Of a DNA stretch of 64,000 nucleotides, positions 52,050 to 60,983 are shown one piece after another. Position 1 is the stretch's first letter; the number at the start of each line of letters is the position of its first letter. Both the position numbers and the translations under genes were made by a program. This stretch comes from JAAFJU01 sp043764895. GTDB taxonomy: Bacteria > Cyanobacteriota > Cyanobacteriia > Leptolyngbyales > Leptolyngbyaceae. The DNA lies in contig JAYUJY010000064.1 of NCBI GenBank assembly GCA_043764895.1, positions 24,835 to 88,834 of the forward strand, read 5' to 3'. The notes below the pieces were generated by a model. That model saw only the letters and a list, made by a program, of their open reading frames with translations. It was not told where the DNA came from and did no database searches.

Positions 52050-52411
52050 ATCGACAAAACGATCTCCGCAGTCCTTGCCATCCCAAAGCAACCGCTGCGG
52101 GACAGTTAGTGTGTCCCCATTGTCAAACGAAGTTTTCTACTACATGGCGGCGATATTGGGCGGCACCGTGGGGAGATTATCGCTGTCCTGAATGTCGGCA
52201 AATATCTCACGCTACAGCGAATGCTTGGTGGGTATCGACCATCATATTCGTTGCCATGGCATTAGTTGGAATCATTGGTGCTTTGCTCGGAGCTTATGTC
52301 TTTCATAATGTGTGGATAGGTGCATCCTTCATTTTCATAGGTTATTTCATTGGTTTCCCATTAGATAAATGGATCGATGGGCATATGAGACATCTGGAAA
52401 TTCGATCCTAA
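52046..52411 (+). CDS. Zinc-ribbon membrane protein, first of a tandem pair
   Basis: The start at 52046 overlaps the previous stop by four bases and has TAGGAG upstream. The 121-residue protein has CPHCQTKFSTTWRRY and CPECRQIS, forming a four-Cys zinc ribbon, then two membrane helices and a basic C-terminus LDKWIDGHMRHLEIRS. It is paralogous to the next gene, so a tandem duplication is likely. The ribbon may sense redox or metal. Function is unknown. Confidence 0.8.
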   Translation: MNRQNDLRSPCHPKATAAGQLVCPHCQTKFSTTWRRYWAAPWGDYRCPECRQISHATANAWWVSTIIFVAMALVGIIGALLGAYVFHNVWIGASFIFIGYFIGFPLDKWIDGHMRHLEIRS

Positions 52412-52434
52412 CTGCAATTTCTAGGAGAACAATC

Positions 52435-52812
52435 ATGAATCGAGGCAACGATCGGCAAATTTCTCATCCTCCAACGAGCAAATTGGAAGGACATTTAGTC
52501 TGTCCCAATTGCCAAACTTTTTTTCCCTTAACTTGGCGTCGGTACTTGTCATCAGTATGGGGGACTTATCGCTGTCCTCAATGCCAACAGGTCTCCTCTC
52601 TCAAAGATAATTCTTATTGGCTGTGGCTAATCCGAATAGCCGGGATCATAATCTATGTCATGCTATCCGTTAATGTATTCTCGTATGTTTTCAATACCGC
52701 AGGAGTAGTAGGAACATTAATACCAGCGCGGCTCTTTGTTCTTCTAATCACTATATTGATCGGATTACCCGTTGACAAATGGATTGAGGGGCATATGAGA
52801 CACCTAAAATAA
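52435..52812 (+). CDS. Zinc-ribbon membrane protein, second of a tandem pair
   Basis: The 125-residue protein has CPNCQTFFPLTWRRY and CPQCQQVS, then two helices and VDKWIEGHMRHLK, matching the upstream paralog in order and spacing. The upstream gap of 23 bases and the TAGGAG ribosome site repeat the arrangement. Duplication followed by divergence is visible. It could act with PspC and DUF1772-like proteins in envelope stress. Confidence 0.8.
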   Translation: MNRGNDRQISHPPTSKLEGHLVCPNCQTFFPLTWRRYLSSVWGTYRCPQCQQVSSLKDNSYWLWLIRIAGIIIYVMLSVNVFSYVFNTAGVVGTLIPARLFVLLITILIGLPVDKWIEGHMRHLK

Positions 52813-52842
52813 AACCCCATTCGATTCTGACAAGGAACAACC

Positions 52843-53358
52843 ATGAGGTATGACAAGATGACATTTATCAAAACTTGGCAATTCATCACTCTAATGCTGG
52901 CTTCGTTTAGTCTCAGTTTGTCGATGACACATTTGCTAGAAATGCCGCAAAGGATGCAGTTTGACCAACAACTTTGGGTTAGAGTGACGGTTTTTGAAAA
53001 TATTTATAGATTGTTTGGAACAGTTGGGGCCGTTTTTGAAATCACGGCGATTTTGATGGCGATCGGGCTGGCATTCTTGGTTCACGATCGCGGCATCTCC
53101 TTCTACTGGACATTGGCGGGTGCAGTTCTCCTAATTTTGGCATTCGTTAGTTGGATTATATTTGTCGCGCCCATGAACGCTGAATTTGCTAAATGGTTAA
53201 TAAATCCTATTCCTGTCAATTGGATGCAATATCGCAATCAATGGGAATACGCCCATGCGATAAATGCCTGTATCAAAATTATAGGCTTAAGTTTCCTCAC
53301 GATCGGTTCACTTGTGCAAATGCCTGAACATCGAGCGCAATCAAAACACCTGATATAA
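52843..53358 (+). CDS. DUF1772-like membrane protein
   Basis: The 171-residue protein has four hydrophobic segments (LMLASFSLSLSMTHLLEMPQ; ILMAIGLAFL; VLLILAFVSWIIFVAPMNAE; AINACIKIIGLSFLTIGSLV). HLLEMP and the Trp-containing WMQYRNQWEYAH are typical of DUF1772 proteins. Relatives include anthrone oxygenase-like membrane proteins, but function here is not assigned. It follows the zinc-ribbon pair by 30 bases on the same strand. Confidence 0.75.
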   Translation: MRYDKMTFIKTWQFITLMLASFSLSLSMTHLLEMPQRMQFDQQLWVRVTVFENIYRLFGTVGAVFEITAILMAIGLAFLVHDRGISFYWTLAGAVLLILAFVSWIIFVAPMNAEFAKWLINPIPVNWMQYRNQWEYAHAINACIKIIGLSFLTIGSLVQMPEHRAQSKHLI

Positions 53359-53436
53359 GAAAACTCGCGATCGCAACCACTTTTATAAAGAGCAATTCGA
53401 CAATTCGATCGTAATATTTATCGTAAAGGCTATCCC

Positions 53437-54159
53437 ATGAAAAAAGTATTATTTCAACGATTATCTCGCCGTTGGTCACGCCTTCCAGAACGGAAATCGC
53501 GGTTCTATGGTTTGATCTCAGTCCTAGTCGCGCTAGTCCTAGTTACAGGCTGTGTTGCCAATCTAGGAGGTAGCGGCGTTAGAGGATCAGGCAATGTCAA
53601 AACTGAAGATCGATCGGTGATTGGATTTTCATCGATCGCCTTTAAGTCTGAAGGCAAAGTCATCGTGCAGCAGACCGGAAAAGAGTCCCTTACGATTAGC
53701 GCCGAAGATAACCTTCTGCCATTGTTGGAGAGTCGTGTAGCGGATAATGTTCTCTACCTCGGCACTGTCAATGATGCTGATATCAATCCGACGAAGCCTA
53801 TTGAATTTGTCATGGAAGTCAAAAGTCTAGAGAGCTTCAAGATGACCGGAGTGGGTAGTATTGACGCAAAGGGCATTCAAGGAAAACACTTAACAATAGC
53901 GCTAACAGGCGTGGGAAATATGACGATCGAGGGCAAGGCTGATTCGCTCAATCTCAGCCTTGAAGGAGTCGGTAGCTACCAAGGCGAAGCCTTCAAAACA
54001 AAGCAAACAACTATTCGTAGTGAAGGCGTTGGCAGCGCTGTGGTGAATGCAAGTGAGCAGTTGGATGTATCCGTATCGGGCGTGGGAGGCGTCGAATATG
54101 TTGGTTCTCCCACGGTCCAAAAATCAGGAAAGGGTTTGGGTCAAGTCAAACAAAAGTAG
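53437..54159 (+). CDS. DUF2807 lipoprotein
   Basis: The 240-residue protein has a positively charged N-terminus, a hydrophobic stretch and the lipobox LVTGC (Cys about 39). A right-handed beta-helix-like DUF2807 domain follows with GSGNVKTEDRSV, GVGSIDAKGI, GVGNMTIEG and GVGSYQGEAF, so repeated GVG corners mark strand turns. DUF2807 domains are found in surface and adhesin-like proteins. AAAGG lies before the ATG. The pyruvate-kinase-like gene follows 46 bases later. Confidence 0.88.
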   Translation: MKKVLFQRLSRRWSRLPERKSRFYGLISVLVALVLVTGCVANLGGSGVRGSGNVKTEDRSVIGFSSIAFKSEGKVIVQQTGKESLTISAEDNLLPLLESRVADNVLYLGTVNDADINPTKPIEFVMEVKSLESFKMTGVGSIDAKGIQGKHLTIALTGVGNMTIEGKADSLNLSLEGVGSYQGEAFKTKQTTIRSEGVGSAVVNASEQLDVSVSGVGGVEYVGSPTVQKSGKGLGQVKQK

Positions 54160-54205
54160 GGTCCATGATTTTATTTAGATTTTATTGATAAAAAGGAAAA
54201 CTTTT

Positions 54206-55762
54206 ATGCAACCTCAAACGTTAACTCTTCAAGAAACGATCGGCACACCTTTTAATCTTTCCAGTCCACAGGGTCTATTATCAACGCTGCAAGAACTGCG
54301 TCAGACGGTTGAAACTGAAGGAAAAGCAACCTTCGATGAGTGGCGATCGCACATTGAGCGGCCTGAATTTCTGACCAGTGCCTTAAATCTGGCTGAATAT
54401 CTGGCTTTGCGTCGGCACGATCTGCGCGCACTTCAAGTTGCTTTAAAGCCTTGGGGATTATCATCATTGGGACGGATTGAAGCCAGGGTAATGGCCAATC
54501 TTGATGCTGTAATTACCACTTTAGACGTTATTTGTGGCGCTGAATCTCATCACAACCGTCCACCCATTGAATTTTTTCTGGAGGGCGATCGCCTACTCCA
54601 ACAACATACAGAAGAACTATTTGGCGACTCTCAACGCCGAGTCAGGATTATGGTGACGCTTGATACGGATGCTGCCACTAATTATGAGATAGTGCGAGGA
54701 TTTATGCGATCGGGGGCGAACTGTATGCGAATAAACTGCGCCCACGACACTCCAGAAATCTGGGAGGCTATGATCAAAAATATCCGCCAAGCCGAGCAGG
54801 AAACAGGAATGCCTTGCAAAATTATGATGGATTTGGGTGGTCCAAAAATTCGGACTGGAGCGGTATTTGCACCCCTTGATAAGAAACGAGTCTTTATAGG
54901 CGATCAGATCTTGCTATCACGCTCCGCCGTAAAGGGCAAAGAAAGTACGTCAAAAGCGATTCCATCACCCGTCGATCGCTTCCAAACGAGCTGTACTATT
55001 CCGTCCATTCTTGATTTATTAGAGGTTAATACTCCTGTATTCATTGATGATGGCAAAATTCAGTCACGCGTGGTTGATCCTCACTATCTATTACCCGATG
55101 GTCAACTAGGACTTTTACTAGAAGTCATCAATGCTAGTCCCAAAGGAGTCAAACTTTTGCCAGAGAAGGGAATGAATTTTCCAGATACCGTTTTATCGCT
55201 GAGTCCATTGACCGAAAAAGATCGGTCTGACCTAGATTTTGTCGGGACTCACGCCGATATTATTGGGTACTCTTTTGTGCAACGTCCTGAAGATATTGAG
55301 TTATTGCAACAGGAATTAGACAAACGCTTTGGCGCAAGGATATGCAGACCCGCGATCGTTGCAAAAATTGAGACCGCGATCGCCGTTGCAAATCTACCCG
55401 AATTAATCATCTATGCCGCAGGTAAACAATCCTTTGGGGTCATGATTGCCCGTGGTGACTTAGCGGTACAAATTGGCTATCAGCGTTTAACTGAGATTCA
55501 AGAAGAGATTCTCTGGCTGTGCGAAGCGGCTCATGTTCCTGTTATTTGGGCGACTCAGGTGTTAGAGAGCCTAGTCAAAAATGGCGTCCCTTCGCGCGGG
55601 GAGATGACGGATGCCGCAATGGCTGAACGGGCTGAATGTGTGATGTTAAATAAGGGGCCTTTTGTGGGTAAAGCGATCGTTATTCTAGATGATGTTCTGA
55701 CGCGCATGGAAGCCCATCAATTAAAGAAAACACCCCAATTACGGGCACTGCATTCTTGGTAG
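54206..55762 (+). CDS. Non-canonical pyruvate kinase, N-terminally extended, no C-terminal domain
   Basis: From the ATG at 54206 (after AAAAAGG) the protein is 518 residues. Residues 1-144 are an extra helical domain. The TIM barrel begins at RRVRIMVTLDTDA. Arg175 and Asn177 sit in MRINCAH where standard enzymes have NFSH; DLGGPKIRTG (209-218), KIET (Lys387, Glu389) and ARGDLA (415-420) are present, but the terminal block reads MLNKG instead of MLSGET. The C-terminal allosteric domain is missing. It probably acts in PEP to pyruvate conversion or a variant reaction. A D-lactate-type dehydrogenase follows. Confidence 0.85.
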   Translation: MQPQTLTLQETIGTPFNLSSPQGLLSTLQELRQTVETEGKATFDEWRSHIERPEFLTSALNLAEYLALRRHDLRALQVALKPWGLSSLGRIEARVMANLDAVITTLDVICGAESHHNRPPIEFFLEGDRLLQQHTEELFGDSQRRVRIMVTLDTDAATNYEIVRGFMRSGANCMRINCAHDTPEIWEAMIKNIRQAEQETGMPCKIMMDLGGPKIRTGAVFAPLDKKRVFIGDQILLSRSAVKGKESTSKAIPSPVDRFQTSCTIPSILDLLEVNTPVFIDDGKIQSRVVDPHYLLPDGQLGLLLEVINASPKGVKLLPEKGMNFPDTVLSLSPLTEKDRSDLDFVGTHADIIGYSFVQRPEDIELLQQELDKRFGARICRPAIVAKIETAIAVANLPELIIYAAGKQSFGVMIARGDLAVQIGYQRLTEIQEEILWLCEAAHVPVIWATQVLESLVKNGVPSRGEMTDAAMAERAECVMLNKGPFVGKAIVILDDVLTRMEAHQLKKTPQLRALHSW

Positions 55763-55779
55763 TTTTAACAGGTAATACA

Positions 55780-56766
55780 ATGAAAGTCTCTATCTTTAGT
55801 ACAAAGTCATACGATCGCTCATTTTTTACCGCTGCTAATGCCCACTATCACCATGAACTGACATTTCTAGAAGCACGGCTTGATCGTCAAACGGCTGTGC
55901 TGGCCAAGGATGCGATCGCTGTCTGTGTTTTTGTTAATGATGAAGTCGATAGGGAGACAATAGAAGCGCTAGCTAACCAGAATGTGAGTCTAATTGCTCT
56001 ACGTTCTACTGGATATAATCATGTCGATGTACAAGCCGCAAAAGATTTAGGAATCAAACTGGTGCGAGTCCCTGCTTATTCTCCCTATGCGGTTGCCGAG
56101 CATACTATCGGACTAATCCTGACCCTCAACCGCAAACTTCATCGGGCCTATAACCGCGTCCGTGAAGGCAATTTTTCATTAGAAGGATTGCTTGGATTTG
56201 ATTTACACGGTCGCACGATCGGCATTATCGGCATAGGCAGAATTGGCACAGTGGTTGCCCAAATCATGACGGGGTTTGGCTGCAAGGTGCTCGCCTACGA
56301 TCTCCACCCTAATCCCCACTGTGAGGCGATGGCCGTTCAATATGTAGAGATGCCTCAACTGCTCTCTCAGTCAGATATCATCACGCTTCACTGTCCATTA
56401 ACGTCAAAAACGCACCATTTAATTAATCAGGAGGCGATCGCCCATATGAAGCCCCAGGTCATGCTTATCAACACCAGTCGAGGAGCCTTAATCGACACCA
56501 ATGCAGTCATAACCGCACTCAAATCATCAAAGATTAGCGCATTAGGATTAGACGTTTACGAACAAGAATCAGAACTGTTCTTTGAAGACCACTCAAATCG
56601 AATCCTTCAAGATGACACCTTTGCCCGATTAATGACCTTTCCTAATGTAATGATTACAGGACATCAGGCGTTCTTTACTGAAGATGCGATGAGAGCGATC
56701 GCTGACGTGACCTTAGAAAATATCACGCAAATAGAACAAGGAAAGACCTGTGAAAATGAAATCTAA
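55780..56766 (+). CDS. D-2-hydroxyacid dehydrogenase, D-lactate dehydrogenase type
   Basis: The 328-residue enzyme has the Rossmann motif GIIGIGRIGTVVAQIM, the catalytic Arg in NTSRGALID, Glu in LDVYEQES and His in GHQAFFT, as in fermentative D-LDH. It reduces pyruvate to D-lactate with NADH and restores NAD under low oxygen. The gene begins 17 bases after the pyruvate-kinase-like stop. AACAGG precedes the start. The DVYEQESELFFEDHSNRI block favours LDH over phosphoglycerate dehydrogenase. Confidence 0.88.
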   Translation: MKVSIFSTKSYDRSFFTAANAHYHHELTFLEARLDRQTAVLAKDAIAVCVFVNDEVDRETIEALANQNVSLIALRSTGYNHVDVQAAKDLGIKLVRVPAYSPYAVAEHTIGLILTLNRKLHRAYNRVREGNFSLEGLLGFDLHGRTIGIIGIGRIGTVVAQIMTGFGCKVLAYDLHPNPHCEAMAVQYVEMPQLLSQSDIITLHCPLTSKTHHLINQEAIAHMKPQVMLINTSRGALIDTNAVITALKSSKISALGLDVYEQESELFFEDHSNRILQDDTFARLMTFPNVMITGHQAFFTEDAMRAIADVTLENITQIEQGKTCENEI

Positions 56767-56773
56767 TCTAAAT

Positions 56774-57472
56774 TTAGTCATTCAAAATCTTTTTGTCGAT
56801 CGCTTCTCCAGAACCATCAAGGTCATACACGATCGGGACACCCGTTGGAATTTCTAGTGCTGTTACTTCCTGTGGACTCAGGCGATCGAGCATCATAATG
56901 ATAGACCGCAAGGAATTCCCGTGAGCGGCGATTAGGACATTTTCGCCTTGAAGCAGATGAGGAAGAATGCGGATTTTGAAATAATCAATCACTCGCTTTT
57001 GCGTATCCTCTAAACTTTCTCCTCCGGGAGGTCGAACACTGAACGATCGACGCCACTCATGAACCTTTTCACTACCGTACTTGATCGCAGTTTCGGCTTT
57101 ATTTAAGCCTTGCAATTCACCATAAAACCGCTCATCAAGCGCAGCATTTGTAAAAACAGGTAACTCTTCAGCCGCATTTCCATCGTAACTATCCCAGCCG
57201 TGCCAATCTTGATTAGATAGTTCATGTTTGATAACCGGAATCTTGCCCCCACAGATATCATCACGTTCAGTCAAACAAATCGTTGCCGTCTCGATCGCCC
57301 GAATTAATTTGCTAGTAAAGCAAACATTCACTCGATAACCACTCAGCCGACAAGAGGCGATCGTTGCCTCAGCCCGACCCCGTTCACTCAGAGGAACATC
57401 GACCCATCCTGTAAATTTGTTGAGGGCATTCCAGAGGCTTTGTCCATGCCGAACCAAAATAAGTTGAGCCAT
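56774..57472 (-). CDS. gpmA: 2,3-bisphosphoglycerate-dependent phosphoglycerate mutase
   Basis: The 232-residue enzyme has LVRHGQSLWN with the phospho-His, GWVDVPLSERG, and a second catalytic His in IAAHGNSLR; RRSFSVRPPGGESLEDT is the substrate-binding block. It interconverts 3- and 2-phosphoglycerate. It converges on the dehydrogenase, which ends 7 bases away. With the upstream two genes it fills a lower glycolysis and lactate step. Confidence 0.92.
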   Translation of the reverse strand: MAQLILVRHGQSLWNALNKFTGWVDVPLSERGRAEATIASCRLSGYRVNVCFTSKLIRAIETATICLTERDDICGGKIPVIKHELSNQDWHGWDSYDGNAAEELPVFTNAALDERFYGELQGLNKAETAIKYGSEKVHEWRRSFSVRPPGGESLEDTQKRVIDYFKIRILPHLLQGENVLIAAHGNSLRSIIMMLDRLSPQEVTALEIPTGVPIVYDLDGSGEAIDKKILND

Positions 57473-57591
57473 TTTTCATTTGCCATTACTTACAATTCAC
57501 TACTTCTATGGTAGCTACCCTTAACCAGAAATAAGGATAGATAAGTTTCCCAACATATTCAACCCATCCATGTGTTTCCCCAATATTAAAG

Positions 57592-57640
57592 CTAGCTACG
57601 TAGGGCATGGTTCGCCGTGTCCCAAAACCCAATAAAGAGG
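57592..57640. repeat. Fragment of the dispersed nested-palindrome repeat (copy E)
   Basis: CTAG is followed within 10 bases by TAGGGCATGGTTCGCCGTGT and CCCAAAACCCAAT, a diverged right arm. It lies in the 359-base divergent gap between gpmA and the ferredoxin at 57832. That gap also holds ACGTTTTGT at 57660, matching the first nine bases of the shared 20-base element, and shows no gene. Confidence 0.65.
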
Positions 57641-57831
57641 AGCTTGACCAAGAATAATAACGTTTTGTTCCTTAAGGGTTCAAGTCATACACTAAATCAA
57701 TCATCGATCAACTAACTTGATAAGTGAGCAGCAAAAAGCTGTTATTAGCCGATCGACCTCACAACACAATTTCTTCAGTGAGTCGGTAGTCACTTCAACA
57801 TCAAACCTATTATACCCACAGGAAAACGAAC

Positions 57832-58197
57832 ATGCCAAAAATCATAGCTGAAGGCAAAACTTTTGAAGTTGCCGCAGGAACAAATCTACGTAAGGCATTG
57901 CTAGCTCAAGACATCGATCTCTTTAGTGACGGATCGAAAGCCCTAAACTGTCATGGAAAGGGATTATGCGGTGCTTGTGTCGTTCGAGTTGAGGGTGAAG
58001 TTTCTAAACCCACCCTACTCGAAAAGATCTGGATGTTTCTGCCAACTCATTCTAGTCACAAAGAACGGAGACTAGCTTGCAAAGTCAAAGTGCTTTCAGA
58101 TGTAAATGTGACCAAATTCGACGGCTTTTTTGGCAGCGGTGATGAGTCCGTTTGGACACCAGATGACGAAGTGACCGTTCCAGTCCCTTCGATCTAG
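57832..58197 (+). CDS. Adrenodoxin-type 2Fe-2S ferredoxin
   Basis: The 121-residue protein has NCHGKGLCGACVVRVEGEV (CX5CX2C) and RRLACKVKV, then DESVWTPDDE. AGGAAAACGAAC before the ATG is a good ribosome site. It is the third paralog in 13 kb (with 44902 and 46613) but reads in the opposite direction. It might be an electron carrier under stress. Its upstream region resembles the shared element weakly. Confidence 0.88.
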   Translation: MPKIIAEGKTFEVAAGTNLRKALLAQDIDLFSDGSKALNCHGKGLCGACVVRVEGEVSKPTLLEKIWMFLPTHSSHKERRLACKVKVLSDVNVTKFDGFFGSGDESVWTPDDEVTVPVPSI

Positions 58198-58400
58198 CCT
58201 TATTGTTTTTTCGATCGTATTCGTCTGCAAAACGACCCGTTTTAAAGTCCCCAAACGGCACAAGCGGTTAGAGCTGCGGCGATATAGAACAATGCCTCCC
58301 TGTTTACTCAGCCTTCTGATTAGATACGGAGGTCTATCTGAAGCAGCGATCGGAACTAAATCATGTAACCACCGATTACACTAACTAACAGAAATCTTTA

Positions 58401-59243
58401 ATGTCTTACATCACAGTCGGTCAAGAAAACTCTAGCACTATTGATCTTTACTATGAAGATCTTGGATCGGGTCAACCTGTAGTTCTGATCCACGGATTTC
58501 CGCTCAACGGTCATTCTTGGGAGAAACAAGTTTCGGTTTTACTCAAAGCGGGTTATCGAGTGATCACATACGATCGTCGAGGCTTCGGCAATTCTAGCCA
58601 GCCCTCCGTTGGCTATGACTACGATACATTCACAGATGATTTGCACAAGCTTATTACAAAACTCGACTTACGGGATATGCTCCTCGTCGGCTTCTCAATG
58701 GGATGTGGCGAAGTGACACACTATCTGGGTAAGTACGGCTCAGAGCGCGTCAGTAAAGCGGTGCTGATGGCTCCAGTGCCGCCCTTCCTCCTGAAGACCG
58801 ACGACAATCCTGAAGGGGTCGATCGCAGTGTGTTTAGCGACATTGAACAGTCGATCGTAGCCGATCGTCCATCGTACCTATCCGCATTCTTTACCCAATT
58901 TTATAATGTTGACGTTTTTGGCAACAAGTCTGATTCTGTTCGCATCACGGATGACGCGATTCGGCTGAGTTGGCAAGTTGCAGCAGGGGCTTCAGCTAAG
59001 GCAACGCTGGACTGTGTGTCGTCGTGGCTAACCGACTTCCGCGCCGACTTACCGCGCATAGATATCCCGACGTTAATCATTCAGGGCGATGCCGATCGGA
59101 TTCTTCCCATTGATTCCACGGGGAATAGACTCCCGAAGCTGATCAAAGAGAGTCGGCTCGTAGTGATTCCTGGCGGACCGCACGCAATTAACTGGACTCA
59201 TGCCGATCAGGTCAATCCCGTGCTGCTGGACTTTCTCAAATAA
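58401..59243 (+). CDS. Alpha/beta hydrolase, non-haem haloperoxidase-like
   Basis: The 280-residue enzyme has oxyanion segment HGFPLNGHSWEKQV, nucleophile elbow GFSMGCGE, acid residue QGDADRILP and catalytic His in GGPHAINWTHAD. The pattern is that of cofactor-free bacterial haloperoxidases and esterases. In nature these are more likely perhydrolase or esterase enzymes. The SDR gene follows with a 36-base gap; they may be co-transcribed. Confidence 0.87.
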   Translation: MSYITVGQENSSTIDLYYEDLGSGQPVVLIHGFPLNGHSWEKQVSVLLKAGYRVITYDRRGFGNSSQPSVGYDYDTFTDDLHKLITKLDLRDMLLVGFSMGCGEVTHYLGKYGSERVSKAVLMAPVPPFLLKTDDNPEGVDRSVFSDIEQSIVADRPSYLSAFFTQFYNVDVFGNKSDSVRITDDAIRLSWQVAAGASAKATLDCVSSWLTDFRADLPRIDIPTLIIQGDADRILPIDSTGNRLPKLIKESRLVVIPGGPHAINWTHADQVNPVLLDFLK

Positions 59244-59279
59244 ATTGATCGCAACGTTAAATAATCCACCGGAGTCAAT

Positions 59280-60017
59280 ATGTCTGAAATTCAAAACAAA
59301 GTGATCATCATTACTGGAGCAAGTAGTGGACTAGGTGCCGCAACCGCCGAACGACTCGCTGCGAGTGGAGCCAAACTAATGCTAGCAGCACGTCGGGACG
59401 ATCGACTCAAGGACTTGGTGGCAGCAATCGCTAAATCGGGAGGGACGGCAGATTACCTTGTTACCGATGTATCCGATCGTGCCCAAGTAGAAGCCTTAGC
59501 GCAGAAAACTTTGAGTACCTACGGTCGAATTGATGTCCTTATTAATAATGCTGGATTGATGCCCCTCTCGCCCTTAGACGCGCTCAAGGTAGACGAATGG
59601 GAGATGATGATTGATGTCAACATCAAGGGCGTTCTGTATGGAATTGCAGCGGTGCTACCGACAATGCGTCGCCAGAAGTCCGGTCATATTATTAATATGT
59701 CCTCAGTAGCTGGACATAATGTATCGCCATCGGGAGCGGTTTACTCTGCAACTAAGTTTGCAGTCAAAGCGATTTCTGAGGGGCTGCGGCAAGAGTCTAA
59801 GGGTGAAATTCGATCGACCAATATCTCACCGGGAGCGATCGCAACGGAGCTAACGAGCACGATTAGCGATCCGGACACAGCGACAAGACTGAACGCATTT
59901 TATGAGAAGACCGCGATCGATGCTGATGCGGTTGCGCGGGCGATTGTTTATGCGATCGAGCAACCCACAGATGTCAGTATCAATGAAATCATTATCCGCC
60001 CCACTCATCAGATTTAA
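59280..60017 (+). CDS. Short-chain dehydrogenase/reductase
   Basis: The 245-residue protein has the classical SDR motifs TGASSGLG (cofactor), NNAG, and YSATK with the catalytic Ser in NMSSVAG. The end has PTDVSINEIIIRPTHQ, a feature of the YdfG-like group that reduces hydroxy acids or related carbonyls. GGAG precedes the start. It is in a run of plus-strand genes with the hydrolase, a hypothetical and a cupin. Confidence 0.88.
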   Translation: MSEIQNKVIIITGASSGLGAATAERLAASGAKLMLAARRDDRLKDLVAAIAKSGGTADYLVTDVSDRAQVEALAQKTLSTYGRIDVLINNAGLMPLSPLDALKVDEWEMMIDVNIKGVLYGIAAVLPTMRRQKSGHIINMSSVAGHNVSPSGAVYSATKFAVKAISEGLRQESKGEIRSTNISPGAIATELTSTISDPDTATRLNAFYEKTAIDADAVARAIVYAIEQPTDVSINEIIIRPTHQI

Positions 60018-60057
60018 GATTCGAGATTAAGCCCCATTTTTAGAGGATTTCACTCAA

Positions 60058-60555
60058 ATGCAAGAAGGAGCTAACATCAATCCCCAAATGAGTACAACAG
60101 CATCTAAAGTCGAAACTCTCGCCAAACTTTACTTGGAAGGTAACCCTGCTGAAATTTCTGATGCAACGATCGCAAATCTGTGTGATTGGCTTTGGCGTGA
60201 GTTTCAAGATACACCGCTCAATCTACAGTTCTCATGGTACGAGCGCTACAGCAATTCTGATGAGATGTTTGCCGATATCCAGCAAGATCATCTCTGGATA
60301 TCGGCCGAAAATTACGGCACAACCTTAGATCTTAATCCCATTTACAACTTCATCTTTCAGGCGATGCACGACTATGACCACTATCGCACTCATAGCGATT
60401 TCAGCTTAGAAGGAGAAATTGCGACTTACAATGCCACTGCGAAACGTGCGCCCAGTTTAGATATACAAAAGATTATCTATTCCGAAAGTGTGCTGAGACC
60501 CGCTGCAAACCTTTTCCTAGGACACACACCCATCTCCAAAATTGTCTTTCCATAA
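60058..60555 (+). CDS. Hypothetical protein, 165 residues
   Basis: The protein starts MQEGANINPQMSTTASKVET and has an acidic, aromatic central block (SWYERYSNSDEMFADIQQDH) and a His/Asp/Tyr-rich motif FQAMHDYDHYRTHSDFSLEG that could bind a metal. No family was recognised. The second Met (MSTTAS) is an alternative start. It follows the SDR by 40 bases, so a shared operon is likely. Confidence 0.7.
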   Translation: MQEGANINPQMSTTASKVETLAKLYLEGNPAEISDATIANLCDWLWREFQDTPLNLQFSWYERYSNSDEMFADIQQDHLWISAENYGTTLDLNPIYNFIFQAMHDYDHYRTHSDFSLEGEIATYNATAKRAPSLDIQKIIYSESVLRPAANLFLGHTPISKIVFP

Positions 60556-60627
60556 TGCACTAGAATATTCAGTTTACAACTTCCCCCATAGTTCACCTTC
60601 ATCTATCTGCAACAAAGGAGTAATCCC

Positions 60628-60975
60628 ATGACTACAACTATAATGTCTTTAAGCGCTACCACAATTCGTTGGGCAGATGTCATTGAGTATCCCCACACTG
60701 GAGCCAAGAGCAAGGTTTTGCTAGAAGATGGAAACTGCCGATATGCGTTGATGGCGCTGGCAGTAGGAACGCACATTGCAGAACATACTAATCCTCGCAA
60801 TGCCACGGTGAACGTGATTGAAGGACAAGGGATGCTGATGCTGGAAGACAAAGAAATTATCTTGGAATCGGGAGTCTTTGTGTTTATCCCTGCTGCCGCC
60901 CGTCATGCTATCAAAGCAGCGACCAATCTTGCTTTTCTGTTGATTCTCTCTGAAAAGGCTGCTGACTCCAACTGA
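60628..60975 (+). CDS. Cupin-domain protein
   Basis: The 115-residue single cupin has the metal-binding first motif GTHIAEHTNPRNATVNVIEG (two His, one Glu) and a second motif GVFVFIPAAARHAI with a His. AAAGGAGTAATCCC is a strong ribosome site. Such small cupins often bind or modify small molecules, but the ligand is unknown. It converges on the hybrid kinase gene, with repeat copy F between them. Confidence 0.85.
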   Translation: MTTTIMSLSATTIRWADVIEYPHTGAKSKVLLEDGNCRYALMALAVGTHIAEHTNPRNATVNVIEGQGMLMLEDKEIILESGVFVFIPAAARHAIKAATNLAFLLILSEKAADSN

Positions 60976-60983
60976 ACTAATAG

